A DNA stretch of 64,000 nt from positions 1 through 64,000 of the forward strand of contig JANQMU010000140.1 of NCBI GenBank assembly GCA_028279875.1. Direction: 5' to 3'. The translations under genes and the position numbers were made by a program. The DNA comes from Rhizobiaceae bacterium (GTDB lineage Bacteria; Pseudomonadota; Alphaproteobacteria; Rhizobiales; Rhizobiaceae). The notes beneath the pieces are model-generated. The model was not told the DNA's origin and did not search any database. It saw only the letters and a list, made by a program, of their open reading frames with translations. Below, in pieces: positions 18,096 through 26,406 of this stretch; positions within the stretch are counted from its first letter, which is position 1; each line of letters opens with the position of its first letter.

Positions 18096-19928
18096 ATGAG
18101 TAACATGTTTGTCACCGGCCCGGGTTGGGGACCCCGGAGGCCGTTGTTTCGTAAGACCAGCCCGCAATCGGGAAAGCCCAATAAATCCGAATTGTTCAGC
18201 CGCTTTGCCGTAGTGTCCGCGGTGCTGGCTGCAATGCTGGCGCCCGCGCCGGCCTGGTCGGCGTCCTGCACCAATATCGCCAACCTCAATTTGTCGCAGT
18301 TCAGTGATCTCTCCGCTGGCGGTTCGCCAGCGCAAGTCGCCGTGCCCCCCGTTGAATTGGAAGCGGGCGATATCATAGACTTCAGTACTTCCGTGATCGG
18401 TGGCAGCGGAACGGTTACCGTTACCGTCTTGGACTCGCCGGGCGACGTTCAAAATGGGGTAGACGTCGGGCCTTTTGCCGCGGGTTCCTCGGGGCAATTT
18501 ACCGCAACGGCAAGCGGATTGTATGAATTCCGCTACACGGTGGATGGAGGAACCGGAACCCTCTCGGTTGGAATTTCCGCAAGCTGCAATCCCGGCACGT
18601 CCGGAAGCGGCGGTGGAAGCGGCAGCAGCACATCGCCGGAAGAAAAACAGAAGATCACCGACGCGCTCGTTCGGACGGCTGATGTCGGACGATTAAGCAA
18701 TGCGCCGGCCGACCTGCCCGACCGCGAAGACTTCACACCCGACTTCATTGCCCTGCAGGAGAAGGTCGATGAGGCAAAGCGGCGGCTCGACGAATTGCGA
18801 AGAACCCGCGATCAGGTCTCCAGGGCGCAAATTGAGGCCAGCAGCAGCCTAAGTGAAGTTCTTCGCAACCGGTACGGCGGCAACCTCGAAACAGCGATGA
18901 AAGATCCGAAATTTGCTGCATCGTTTGAATTGTCAAGAGACTTATTGGCAACCGGTGAGGATCTGGACGAACAAATAGACATACAGGAAGCCAAGGTCGT
19001 CAAACTGGAAGAGGCAGCGGATCTGGATATTTTCGGAGAAGACGTCCTTCAATACGCGCCAGGATCACGTAACCCCGCGCCGGCCGTTCGCGGCATGCAG
19101 TTCTGGCCGTTTATCGGCGGCACGGACACGATAAGGACGGGGGCGCGGGCCAATGGTCACATGTTCGATCTATGGACCCGAATGCAACTCTCCGCCATTG
19201 ACGGTTCCCTTGACCGGGATGGGACCACGTTCAACGGCCAGCTCGGTTTGGTCAGATCGCTTTCCAACAACCTTGACGGCGGTCTGTTCGTGTCGGTGTT
19301 TTCCAGCGACATCAACACCGGCGACCTTGCCTCCAATCTGGATTCGCTTGGGTTCGGCGCCGGCGGGTATCTGAAATTTTCGATCAACGACCGTTTGCGG
19401 GCCGGCATCTCGACGAGTTTCGAGCGTTCCGACAACGACATCAATATCGGCGGTGCCACGGGATCGTTCCACCGGAACCGTTTTACACTCGATGCGTCGC
19501 TCAGCAGCAAACGCGTCGTAAGGGGCGTCACAGTCATACCGAGCGCCAATCTGTCCTGGGTTCACAGCGATCGAGATTCCTATGTCGACAGCGTCGGCAC
19601 GGCCGTGCCGAGCACCACCGACGATACGTTGACGGCAACGACGGCGCTGTCGCTCAGCCGAGCATTTGTCCCCGACAACCCGGCAATCCTGGCAGTGACG
19701 CCGAACCTCAACCTGGCTGTCAATTTCCATCTGATACGGTTTGACGACGTGGTGTTTACCGACGGCTCGCAAATCGGATACGGCGCGGTAACCGGAACGG
19801 TCAGTGGCGGCGTGGATGTGCACTTCGTCAACGGCAACAGCCTGAACATCGCCGCCACGGCCGGCGGCATTGGTGGCGATACGCAGGCCTATGGCATCGG
19901 GGCGCAATTCAGAATGCCGCTACCCTGA
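18096..19928 (+). CDS. Autotransporter-like outer-membrane beta-barrel protein with coiled coil
   Basis: About 610 residues. Start is ATG 18096, with ATG 18105 and GTG 18084 also possible; GGGGAA lies just upstream. An extended N-region of about 35 residues precedes a hydrophobic signal core (FAVVSAVLAAMLAPAPAWSA). Then come a small beta-sandwich of about 110 residues and a Gly/Ser linker (about 175-190). A charged coiled coil starts at ALQEKVDEAKRRLDELRR (about 219-262), with a second helical piece near 290. A C-terminal barrel of about 275 residues starts near FWPFIGGTDTIRTG. Alternating patterns and the final QFRMPLP fit an autotransporter-type barrel, though the C-terminal residue is Pro rather than the usual aromatic. 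Passenger function unknown. Confidence 0.72.
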   Translation: MSNMFVTGPGWGPRRPLFRKTSPQSGKPNKSELFSRFAVVSAVLAAMLAPAPAWSASCTNIANLNLSQFSDLSAGGSPAQVAVPPVELEAGDIIDFSTSVIGGSGTVTVTVLDSPGDVQNGVDVGPFAAGSSGQFTATASGLYEFRYTVDGGTGTLSVGISASCNPGTSGSGGGSGSSTSPEEKQKITDALVRTADVGRLSNAPADLPDREDFTPDFIALQEKVDEAKRRLDELRRTRDQVSRAQIEASSSLSEVLRNRYGGNLETAMKDPKFAASFELSRDLLATGEDLDEQIDIQEAKVVKLEEAADLDIFGEDVLQYAPGSRNPAPAVRGMQFWPFIGGTDTIRTGARANGHMFDLWTRMQLSAIDGSLDRDGTTFNGQLGLVRSLSNNLDGGLFVSVFSSDINTGDLASNLDSLGFGAGGYLKFSINDRLRAGISTSFERSDNDINIGGATGSFHRNRFTLDASLSSKRVVRGVTVIPSANLSWVHSDRDSYVDSVGTAVPSTTDDTLTATTALSLSRAFVPDNPAILAVTPNLNLAVNFHLIRFDDVVFTDGSQIGYGAVTGTVSGGVDVHFVNGNSLNIAATAGGIGGDTQAYGIGAQFRMPLP

Positions 19929-19935
19929 TCTCTGG

Positions 19936-19962
19936 GCGGAAGCAATGGCTTATTCCTTCCGC
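19936..19962 (+). terminator. Possible hairpin terminator after the outer-membrane protein gene
   Basis: GCGGAAG (19936-19942) and CTTCCGC (19956-19962) form 7-base arms with a 13-base loop, 7 bases after the stop codon. There is no clear T-run, so intrinsic termination is uncertain. Confidence 0.35.
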
Positions 19963-20049
19963 TCGGAGGCACTGGCCGCAGTCGGTCACCACCTCTTCCA
20001 ACGGCCTGATGACAAGGGTGGTGGCACGGGATGAATGCCAGCCATTTGT

Positions 20050-20175
20050 TCAAATGGCCGCAAGCCGGATGGAAACGCCGCAGCGGTCCTCCGGATCGAG
20101 CGTCGGCACCCGACGATAGACGGCAGCCGCGTCCCCATGGGCACCTGCCATTCGGTTTCCATCGCGTTTCAGCAC
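20050..20175 (-). pseudogene. Decayed fragment of a TPR-methyltransferase N-terminal region
   Basis: Read on the minus strand this gives about 40 codons (including AGAHGDAAAVYRRVPTLDPE then DRCGVSIRLAAI) ending at a TGA at 20050-20052. The intact methyltransferase at 16807-17643 has the parallel segment AGAHADAADAYREVLALDPE followed by DRCGVSIRLAAM. At DNA level bases 20054-20102 match 17486-17534 at 47 of 49 positions; similarity then falls off toward the N-terminal side. The methyltransferase domain is absent, so this is a truncated duplicate. It sits on the far side of the outer-membrane protein gene from the intact copy. Confidence 0.7.
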
Positions 20176-20197
20176 GCCCGCCATCGGCGCATCGCTC

Positions 20198-20213
20198 TAG
20201 GGTCAGGACCCTA
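20198..20213. repeat. Perfect 7-base-arm inverted repeat at the end of the diol cluster
   Basis: TAGGGTC-AG-GACCCTA at 20198-20213, immediately behind the SDR stop codon and beside the methyltransferase fragment. It could be the terminator of the minus-strand diol operon or a leftover insertion-sequence end; it resembles terminal repeats I have seen for alphaproteobacterial IS elements, but that is memory, not a match. No transposase remains nearby. Confidence 0.4.
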
Positions 20214-20215
20214 AG

Positions 20216-20965
20216 CTATCCGGTGTGATAACCGCCATCCACCGGGAGGACTGCTCCCGTAACGAATGATGCGGCATCGGATGCCAGGTAGAGCGCCGGC
20301 CCGACAAGGTCTTCAACCGTGCCCCAGCGCTTCAGGGCGGCCCGGGCCGACGTTTTCTCGGCCATAACCGGATCGGACCAGATCGCTTTCGTCATGTCGG
20401 TCTTGTGGTATCCCGGCGCGATCGCGTTGACCCGCACGCCGCTTTCTCCGTATCGGTGCGCCAGCGCGCGCGTCAGCCCGACGACCCCGCACTTGCTGGC
20501 GCAATAGGCCGGAACGAGCTCATCTGCGAGATAGCTCAACATCGACGCGATATTGATGATACACCCCCCCGACTGGCGAAGATGCGGATAGGCCAGCCGC
20601 GAAAGCCGCATGACGCTGGAGAGATTGATGTCGATCACATTCAGGAAGACGTCTTCATCCCATTCATCCTCGGGCCGTGCCACGCCTTGACTGTTCACCA
20701 GAACATCCAGCCCGTCGAGCGCTTCGATGCCACGCTTGGCAACGTCAATATCACGGACATCGAGGAGGTCGAAGCTGAGCGTGGCCCGTTCGTTGTTCCT
20801 CCGGGCCGCCTCCACACGATCGGTTGAACTGCCGGTTGCCAGAACCGTAGCGCCCGCATCCGCAAATCCGGCGGCGATTGCCAGGCCGATGCCGCTTGTC
20901 CCGCCCGAGACCAGGACCGTCTTGCCGCCAAACAGATCCTTTTCAAACACCGCAGTCCCTGACAT
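20216..20965 (-). CDS. Short-chain dehydrogenase/reductase (SDR)
   Basis: 249 residues; ATG with AAAGGAGG just upstream. Cofactor motif SGGTSGIG near residue 20, catalytic YCASK near 150, C-terminal GAVLPVDGGYHTG. DLLDVRD fits NAD-type binding. The SDR is last in the diol cluster, after the dehydratase subunits and a 127-base gap, so it may oxidise or reduce a hydroxy or keto intermediate of that pathway. Closest general resemblance is to gluconate 5-dehydrogenase and 2-deoxy-gluconate dehydrogenase types; substrate not assignable. Confidence 0.85.
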   Translation of the reverse strand: MSGTAVFEKDLFGGKTVLVSGGTSGIGLAIAAGFADAGATVLATGSSTDRVEAARRNNERATLSFDLLDVRDIDVAKRGIEALDGLDVLVNSQGVARPEDEWDEDVFLNVIDINLSSVMRLSRLAYPHLRQSGGCIINIASMLSYLADELVPAYCASKCGVVGLTRALAHRYGESGVRVNAIAPGYHKTDMTKAIWSDPVMAEKTSARAALKRWGTVEDLVGPALYLASDAASFVTGAVLPVDGGYHTG

Positions 20966-21092
20966 TTTCTTCCTCCTTTGTTGACCGATAGGTCGGGGCA
21001 GCCGCCCTGTTTCTCGACACGAAGGGCCTCAATGCCCCCGGCAGCCACCTGCCCTGCTGCACCGTGTCCGGGATATCTGCCATCCGACGCAA

Positions 21093-21521
21093 TTATTCAT
21101 CGTCCATCTTCAGCAATCCGGTATCGCGATAGGCCTCCGCTGCCTCGCGGACATAGGCTCCGGTATGCTCGGCACCGTACATGCTGATGATTTGCTGGCT
21201 CAGCGACAGAAGCTGGTAATAGGTCGATCGCCCCGGGCGCAGGGCCTCATAGATCTCCAGAATCTGGTCGTTCGGCATGCGGGCCATCTCAGCCGCGCGT
21301 GCGAGGTTTTCAGCCACTTCGTGATAACCCGCCTGCCGTGCAAATTCCGCCTGCATCTCCAGCGTCTTGTCGCTGATCGAAACGTCGTCGGGACTGAGAT
21401 CGCCACCAAGGACACGCTGCAGGTCCAGTTCCGAGAGCGGCCGGCCGGATTTGGTGGCAATCTCGTCGCTGTGATGCTGCCCGAGCGGAAACCGGAAAGC
21501 GCGTTCTTTTTCGTCGCTCAT
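21093..21521 (-). CDS. pduE: Diol/glycerol dehydratase small subunit (PduE/DhaB3-like)
   Basis: 142 residues, a little shorter than enteric PduE. It matches that family along its length: RFPLGQHHSDEIATKSGRPL, then ILEIYEALRPGRSTYYQLL and the final VREAAEAY. It is the gamma subunit of an adenosylcobalamin-dependent diol or glycerol dehydratase. Its ATG overlaps the stop of the fused large-medium subunit gene (ATGA, 21518-21521), ensuring coupled synthesis. Confidence 0.88.
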   Translation of the reverse strand: MSDEKERAFRFPLGQHHSDEIATKSGRPLSELDLQRVLGGDLSPDDVSISDKTLEMQAEFARQAGYHEVAENLARAAEMARMPNDQILEIYEALRPGRSTYYQLLSLSQQIISMYGAEHTGAYVREAAEAYRDTGLLKMDDE

Positions 21522-23755
21522 GGGAAGGTGACCTTCAGTTCCTCGATCCCGCGATTTTCATCGATCTGGCGAACCTCGCGATGGTGCAGAAGGGTCGTGT
21601 GCACGATAAGCCGCAACCGCGCCATATTATCGACTTTCATCGGGACAGGGCTCGGCGCCCGACCGACCGCGTAGCAGGCGGCATTCCGACCCAGCGCCCG
21701 GTAACTCTCGAGCGTCAGGTTCGGCGCCATGCTCAAAAGCTCAAGATTGTTTAAGGGGGCCAGACCCTTCTTGTGGATCAGCGCGGTTCCCTTCGACTGA
21801 AGACCGATCCCGATCCCCGAGCCGCTGAGTCGGGCGCCCGACAAGCCGATATCCGCAACGTCTGCTCCATGCCAGACCTTGACCACCCGCCATGGCACGC
21901 CCTCGCCCTCAATCCCGTCCAGGATTGCACGCAGCACATCGGCGTGGGAGAGATCGGCCAGCGTCTGGTTCATCACCGAACCAAAGGCCGGACCGAGCGC
22001 AACGACGACTTCCGGGCTTGTTCCCTCGGCGGCCTGCCCGACCGGATCGAGCGACAGGTTCGGATCCGGCGCCTCGCCTTCGACGAGCGCAAGCGGGTCG
22101 AGCGCCTGCGGCAATGCACGGATCGCATCCCAGGTCTCGCCTTCGACCCGATATCCGGTTCCCGGGCCCTCGTAATCATTCGGCGTGTTGACCGCACTCA
22201 GCACGTTGAAATCCTTGTCGAAAACGGCCGATGTGTGCAGATAGTCGCCGAGCACCCGCTGGCGCTGCATTTCCAGCACACTTTCGGCAACGTCTTCGAA
22301 ACCGCTGCGTGCCAGGGCTGCGACGACATCAAGCGCCGTCTTGTCGCTTTCCAGGAATGCATCGGCGGCTGCCAGATCTTCAACGGAATTGCGGTCGGGC
22401 ATGTCGTCGGATGAAAACGCCGTGATGGCAGCCGCGACTTCCTCATTCGTGATCTCGGGAAATCCCATGTCGCGAAAGACCGCCTGAATGGCTTTCGCTC
22501 CCTTTTCACGAACCCGCAGGACATCGGCTTCGCGCACGGGTTTCAATCCGCCATTGACCTGCATGTCGCGCTGGATCACCAGCCAGTCATCCATGTCCTC
22601 GGCATCGAAATTGCCGCCGCCGAACAGATTGTCCTTGCGCGGCATCACCGAGTGACCGGAGGTCACGAAATCCGTCCCGGGCAGCAATTGCAGCATCAGC
22701 TTGGCCGTCTTGCGCATCTGGCTGTGCGATGACATCGCATCATTGCCGGCAGCGACTTCCAGGCCAAGCGCCGCGGCCACCAGATTTTCCGCCAATACGC
22801 CGCGAACCCCGTTCGGCAGCGATTCGGGCAGGGCAATGCAGGAGATCGAACCGTTTTGCACCCCCTGGCTGCCGGCCCCCTTGACCATCAGGATACAGCG
22901 GATTTCCAGATAGAGCATCGACCAGCCAAGCCCGTAGCCCATCAGCGCCTCTGAACCGGAACCGGAGGTGAAACGCGACTTGATGCCGCGTGAGGCATAG
23001 GCCGATGCGAGGATACCCTTCGACCACGGCGTGTCATCACCATCGAGAAAACTGGGGATCGTGCCGTATACGGACAGCGTCTCGGCATAGGTGGCCAGCC
23101 CCTTCATGGCCAGCCGCAGGTTCAGTGCCTCCTCGCAACTGATCTGGGTCATCACGCCCGGCCGTCCGACCTGGGAACCGACCAGCAGGGACAGCGCTGA
23201 AAACGGCGCCATCCGCGCCACCCGCACCGTGGTCTCCTCCTCCGCGAAACCGCGCAACCCTGCTTCAGCCGCATCCGCCGCGAGCAGGGCCGGATTTTCC
23301 TTCCAGTTGGTCACATGCGCCTGATCGGCCGGCATCTTGCGCTGCCGCATCTTCTGCATCGCCATCATCATCTCGACCACGTTCAGATGGCTCATCACTT
23401 CGGCGATCATCGCCGGTGTCAGGCCGGAGAACACGTCCATGACCCGCCGCTGGGGGACGTTGATGTCGACAAGCATCCGGGCGATTTCCAGCGACCCCAT
23501 GGCCATCGCTTCTTCAGCCTGCTCGAGATTGATGGCGTGCTTGGCGATGAAGCGGTCTATGGCATCGAATTCACTCTCGCGCCGCTCATCCATCTCGACC
23601 ACTTTGCCGGCGCTTATCCTGAGCGAGGGCTTGGGGTCCGTCGGACTGTCCATCACGATCAGGCCGAGATCGGGAAGTTCGGAAACGAAGACTTCCTTGT
23701 TGATGTCGCGCTCGCGCAGTTTTTCGAAACGCTTCGATCCGCTCGTAACTGTCAT
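21518..23755 (-). CDS. pduCD: Fused large-medium subunit of B12-dependent diol/glycerol dehydratase
   Basis: 745 residues from ATG 23755 (AGGA 8 bases upstream; a GTG lies at 23758). Residues 1-555 match the PduC/DhaB1 barrel that holds adenosylcobalamin and diol: FTSGSGSEALMGYG, KGAGSQGVQNGSISCIALP, LPGTDFVTSGHS, NFDAEDMDDW and DYEGPGTGYR. A linker of about 27 residues follows. Residues 582-745 match the PduD/DhaB2 medium subunit: EVVVALGPAFG, ARLSGSGIGIGLQSKGT, GLAPLNNLELL. Enteric enzymes encode these as two proteins. The reaction is 1,2-diol (1,2-propanediol or glycerol) to aldehyde and water by a radical mechanism. Substrate preference is not readable by eye. No reactivase genes accompany it. 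Confidence 0.9.
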   Translation of the reverse strand: MTVTSGSKRFEKLRERDINKEVFVSELPDLGLIVMDSPTDPKPSLRISAGKVVEMDERRESEFDAIDRFIAKHAINLEQAEEAMAMGSLEIARMLVDINVPQRRVMDVFSGLTPAMIAEVMSHLNVVEMMMAMQKMRQRKMPADQAHVTNWKENPALLAADAAEAGLRGFAEEETTVRVARMAPFSALSLLVGSQVGRPGVMTQISCEEALNLRLAMKGLATYAETLSVYGTIPSFLDGDDTPWSKGILASAYASRGIKSRFTSGSGSEALMGYGLGWSMLYLEIRCILMVKGAGSQGVQNGSISCIALPESLPNGVRGVLAENLVAAALGLEVAAGNDAMSSHSQMRKTAKLMLQLLPGTDFVTSGHSVMPRKDNLFGGGNFDAEDMDDWLVIQRDMQVNGGLKPVREADVLRVREKGAKAIQAVFRDMGFPEITNEEVAAAITAFSSDDMPDRNSVEDLAAADAFLESDKTALDVVAALARSGFEDVAESVLEMQRQRVLGDYLHTSAVFDKDFNVLSAVNTPNDYEGPGTGYRVEGETWDAIRALPQALDPLALVEGEAPDPNLSLDPVGQAAEGTSPEVVVALGPAFGSVMNQTLADLSHADVLRAILDGIEGEGVPWRVVKVWHGADVADIGLSGARLSGSGIGIGLQSKGTALIHKKGLAPLNNLELLSMAPNLTLESYRALGRNAACYAVGRAPSPVPMKVDNMARLRLIVHTTLLHHREVRQIDENRGIEELKVTFP

Positions 23756-23780
23756 CACAGTGTTCCTATCGTTTCAAATG

Positions 23781-24929
23781 TCAGGCACGCTGGCGCAACA
23801 GATTGTCGGCTGACAGTGCCCGGACGTCGGTTTCCCCGCAAAACGCGATCGTCAAATCCAGTTCATTGCGCATGATCTCCAGGACCCTTTCCACGCCACG
23901 CCGTCCATCGACCGCGACACCGTAGAGAAACGGCCGTCCGATATGTGTGGCCCGCGCGCCCAGCGCCAATGCGCGGGCCATATCCTGACCGGAACGCACA
24001 CCGCCATCAATATGAACCTCTGTCTTTTCACCGACACGCGCCGCAATTGTTTCCAACACCGATATCGTGCTGGGCGCACCATCGAGCTGCCGTCCACCGT
24101 GATTGGAAACCACGATCGCGTCGGCGCCGCAATTCACCGCGGCTTCCGCATCATCGGCATCCAGGACGCCCTTCAGGATCAGCGGTCCCTCCCAGAGATC
24201 CCGCATCTCGCGTATGACGTCCCAGGTCAGCGCCGGTTCGAACTGGCGAGCCGTCCATCCGGCCATGTCCGCCAGATTGTCGATTTCCGGAACATGCCCG
24301 GCGATGTTGCCGAACGAACGGTTCCGCGCCCGAAGCATCCGCCAGCACCAGCGCGGCCGCGACAGAAGCTGGATGGCCGCGCCGAGGGACGGCTTTGGAG
24401 GTGCGGCCAGGGAATTGCGGATATCCGCATGCCGCTGGCCGAGGACCTGCAGATCCAGCGTCACCATCAGCGCCGAGCACTCCACCGCCCTGGCACGTTC
24501 GATCAGTTTTTTCACGAAGGCGCGATCGCGCATGACATAGAGCTGAAACCAGAACGGTCGATCGACGGCGTCGGCCACCCTTTCCAGCGAACAGATGCTC
24601 ATCGTCGACATGGTGTAGGGGATATTGAGCTGCGCCGCCGCCTTGGCGATTTCGATTTCGGCATCGGGATAGAGCATTCCGGCCATGCCCGTGGGCGCCA
24701 GCGCAATGGGCATGCTGTAGCGACGACCCAGCATTTCGGTTTCCAGGCTGCGCTGCGATATATCCACGGCGACGCGCTGGCGGAACTGGATGCGGCTGAA
24801 GTCCGTTTCGTTGCGATCGCGGGTGGATTCCGTCCAGGATCCGCTGTCCACATAACCAAAGAACATGCGCGGTACGCGACGCCGCGCGGCGCGGCGCATA
24901 TCCTCCAGCGACAGGATCCGGGTTTCCAT
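23781..24929 (-). CDS. lldD: FMN-dependent alpha-hydroxy-acid (L-lactate) dehydrogenase
   Basis: 382 residues from ATG 24929, 15 bases after the aldehyde dehydrogenase stop. The alpha-hydroxy-acid oxidase pattern is clear: PTGMAGMLYPDAE, FQLYVMRDR, LILKGVLDADDA, then SNHGGRQLDGAPS with the catalytic His, and HIDGGVRSGQD plus GRPFLYG for FMN phosphate. It oxidises L-lactate or a similar 2-hydroxy acid and passes electrons to the respiratory chain. Next to a lactaldehyde-type dehydrogenase it would complete lactaldehyde to lactate to pyruvate. Glycolate or mandelate type substrates remain possible. Confidence 0.85.
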   Translation of the reverse strand: METRILSLEDMRRAARRRVPRMFFGYVDSGSWTESTRDRNETDFSRIQFRQRVAVDISQRSLETEMLGRRYSMPIALAPTGMAGMLYPDAEIEIAKAAAQLNIPYTMSTMSICSLERVADAVDRPFWFQLYVMRDRAFVKKLIERARAVECSALMVTLDLQVLGQRHADIRNSLAAPPKPSLGAAIQLLSRPRWCWRMLRARNRSFGNIAGHVPEIDNLADMAGWTARQFEPALTWDVIREMRDLWEGPLILKGVLDADDAEAAVNCGADAIVVSNHGGRQLDGAPSTISVLETIAARVGEKTEVHIDGGVRSGQDMARALALGARATHIGRPFLYGVAVDGRRGVERVLEIMRNELDLTIAFCGETDVRALSADNLLRQRA

Positions 24930-24943
24930 TCCGCCAATCACCG

Positions 24944-26383
24944 TCAGGCCCAGTTCACATACATCGTCTTTTTGCGCATATAGCCTTCGAAGCCGTGCTG
25001 TCCGTCCTCGCCGCCAAGGCCCGAATGCTTCCAGCCGGTGTGGAATCCCTGAACCAGCTCGCCGCAATGGCGGTTGAGGTAAACCTCGCCGAACTCCAGG
25101 GTCTCGGCGGCCTTCATGACCCGCTTCATGTCGTTGGTGAAAAGATAGGCCGACAACCCGTATTCGGTGGAATTCGCCTCCGCCAGCGCTTCCTCGAAAT
25201 CGCCGACTTCGGTAATCGGCGCCACCGGCCCGAAGATCTCGCGCTTCATCAGCTCCGCATCCTTCGGGGTAGCCATCACCGTCGGCTGATACCAGTATCC
25301 CTTGTCAAAGCCGTCCGGCCGCCCGCCTCCCGTCAACACCTCGGCGCCGGCTTGCCTGGCGGTCTCGACGATCTCGGCAACCTTCTCCAGTTCCGGCTTC
25401 GACACCTTAGGGCCCATATTCGGACTGTCCATCGGGTCGCCCATGGTCAGCGCCTCAGCGGCGGCGACGAATTTCTCCGTGAATTCCTGGGCGATCGATG
25501 CATGAAGGTAGATCCGCTCGGCGCAGGTGCAGATCTGGCCGCAATTGGTGAAGCGCGATATGATTGCCGCGTCGACGGCCCGGTCGATATCGCCGTCTTC
25601 CATGACGATGAAGGGTGCCTTGCCGCCCAGTTCAAGCCGCAGGACCTTCAGGTCTTCGGCCCCGGCGGCATAGATTTCCTTGCCCGCCCGGACCGAGCCG
25701 GTCATCGACAGCATATCCGTCAACGGGCTCTTCACCAGCGCTTCGCCAACATTGCGCCCGTCACCGGTGATCACGTTGATGATACCCGCCGGGAATCCCA
25801 GCCCATGTGCAATCCGGGCAATCTCCAAGCCGGAAAGCGGTGTGATGTCATGGCCCTTCAGCACGACGGCATTGCCCGCCGTCAGCGCCGGACCCAGCTT
25901 GCGTCCGGCCAGGGCGGACGGATAGTTCCAGGCCGTCAGTGCGGCGACAACCCCATAGGGCGAGCGTCGGATCCAGACATCCTCGTTCGGGTGGTCGGAC
26001 GGAAGAAGCTCACCCTGGATGCGCCGGGCCTGCTGGCCCGCATATTCAAGGAACATCGCCGTCGCCGCGATCTCGCCCCTGGCCTGGTCAAGCGGCTTGC
26101 CCTGCTCCTTGACGACGATTTCGGCCAAACGGTCCGTCTCGGCCAGCACGGCATCGGCCAGTTTTCTGACCAGCGTCCCGCGTTCGATCGCCGGCATGGC
26201 CGCCCAGCCGGGCTGCGCCGCCTTGGCTGCCTCCAGGGCACGATGCGCATCCTCGACGGTGCCCTCCGGCACTGTCGCAACGACCGATTCATCGGCCGGG
26301 TTGACGACTTCAATCCGGGCCCCCGAGCAGCCCCGGGTGAACGCACCGTCGATATACATCTGGTAGTCTTCCGGTTCTGGCAT
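24944..26383 (-). CDS. aldA: Aldehyde dehydrogenase, lactaldehyde dehydrogenase (AldA)-like
   Basis: 479 residues, ATG with AAAGGAGG upstream. NAD-dependent non-acylating ALDH features: TAWNYPSALAGRKLGPAL, LELGGKAPFIVMEDGD with the general-base Glu, and the catalytic Cys in NCGQICTCAERIYLH. The C-terminus (FGEVYLNRH, QGFHTGWKHSGLGGEDGQHG) strongly resembles E. coli AldA. It should oxidise lactaldehyde, 3-hydroxypropionaldehyde or propionaldehyde to the free acid rather than to acyl-CoA, unlike PduP of microcompartment pathways. Confidence 0.87.
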   Translation of the reverse strand: MPEPEDYQMYIDGAFTRGCSGARIEVVNPADESVVATVPEGTVEDAHRALEAAKAAQPGWAAMPAIERGTLVRKLADAVLAETDRLAEIVVKEQGKPLDQARGEIAATAMFLEYAGQQARRIQGELLPSDHPNEDVWIRRSPYGVVAALTAWNYPSALAGRKLGPALTAGNAVVLKGHDITPLSGLEIARIAHGLGFPAGIINVITGDGRNVGEALVKSPLTDMLSMTGSVRAGKEIYAAGAEDLKVLRLELGGKAPFIVMEDGDIDRAVDAAIISRFTNCGQICTCAERIYLHASIAQEFTEKFVAAAEALTMGDPMDSPNMGPKVSKPELEKVAEIVETARQAGAEVLTGGGRPDGFDKGYWYQPTVMATPKDAELMKREIFGPVAPITEVGDFEEALAEANSTEYGLSAYLFTNDMKRVMKAAETLEFGEVYLNRHCGELVQGFHTGWKHSGLGGEDGQHGFEGYMRKKTMYVNWA

Positions 26384-26406
26384 TTCATCCTCCTTTCAGT
26401 CGCGGC

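Noticed and set aside
20966-21092. Possible missing dehydratase reactivase gene or RNA in the gap between the SDR and pduE
   Set aside because: The gap is only 127 bases, with stops in all frames at short intervals and no recognisable RNA fold.
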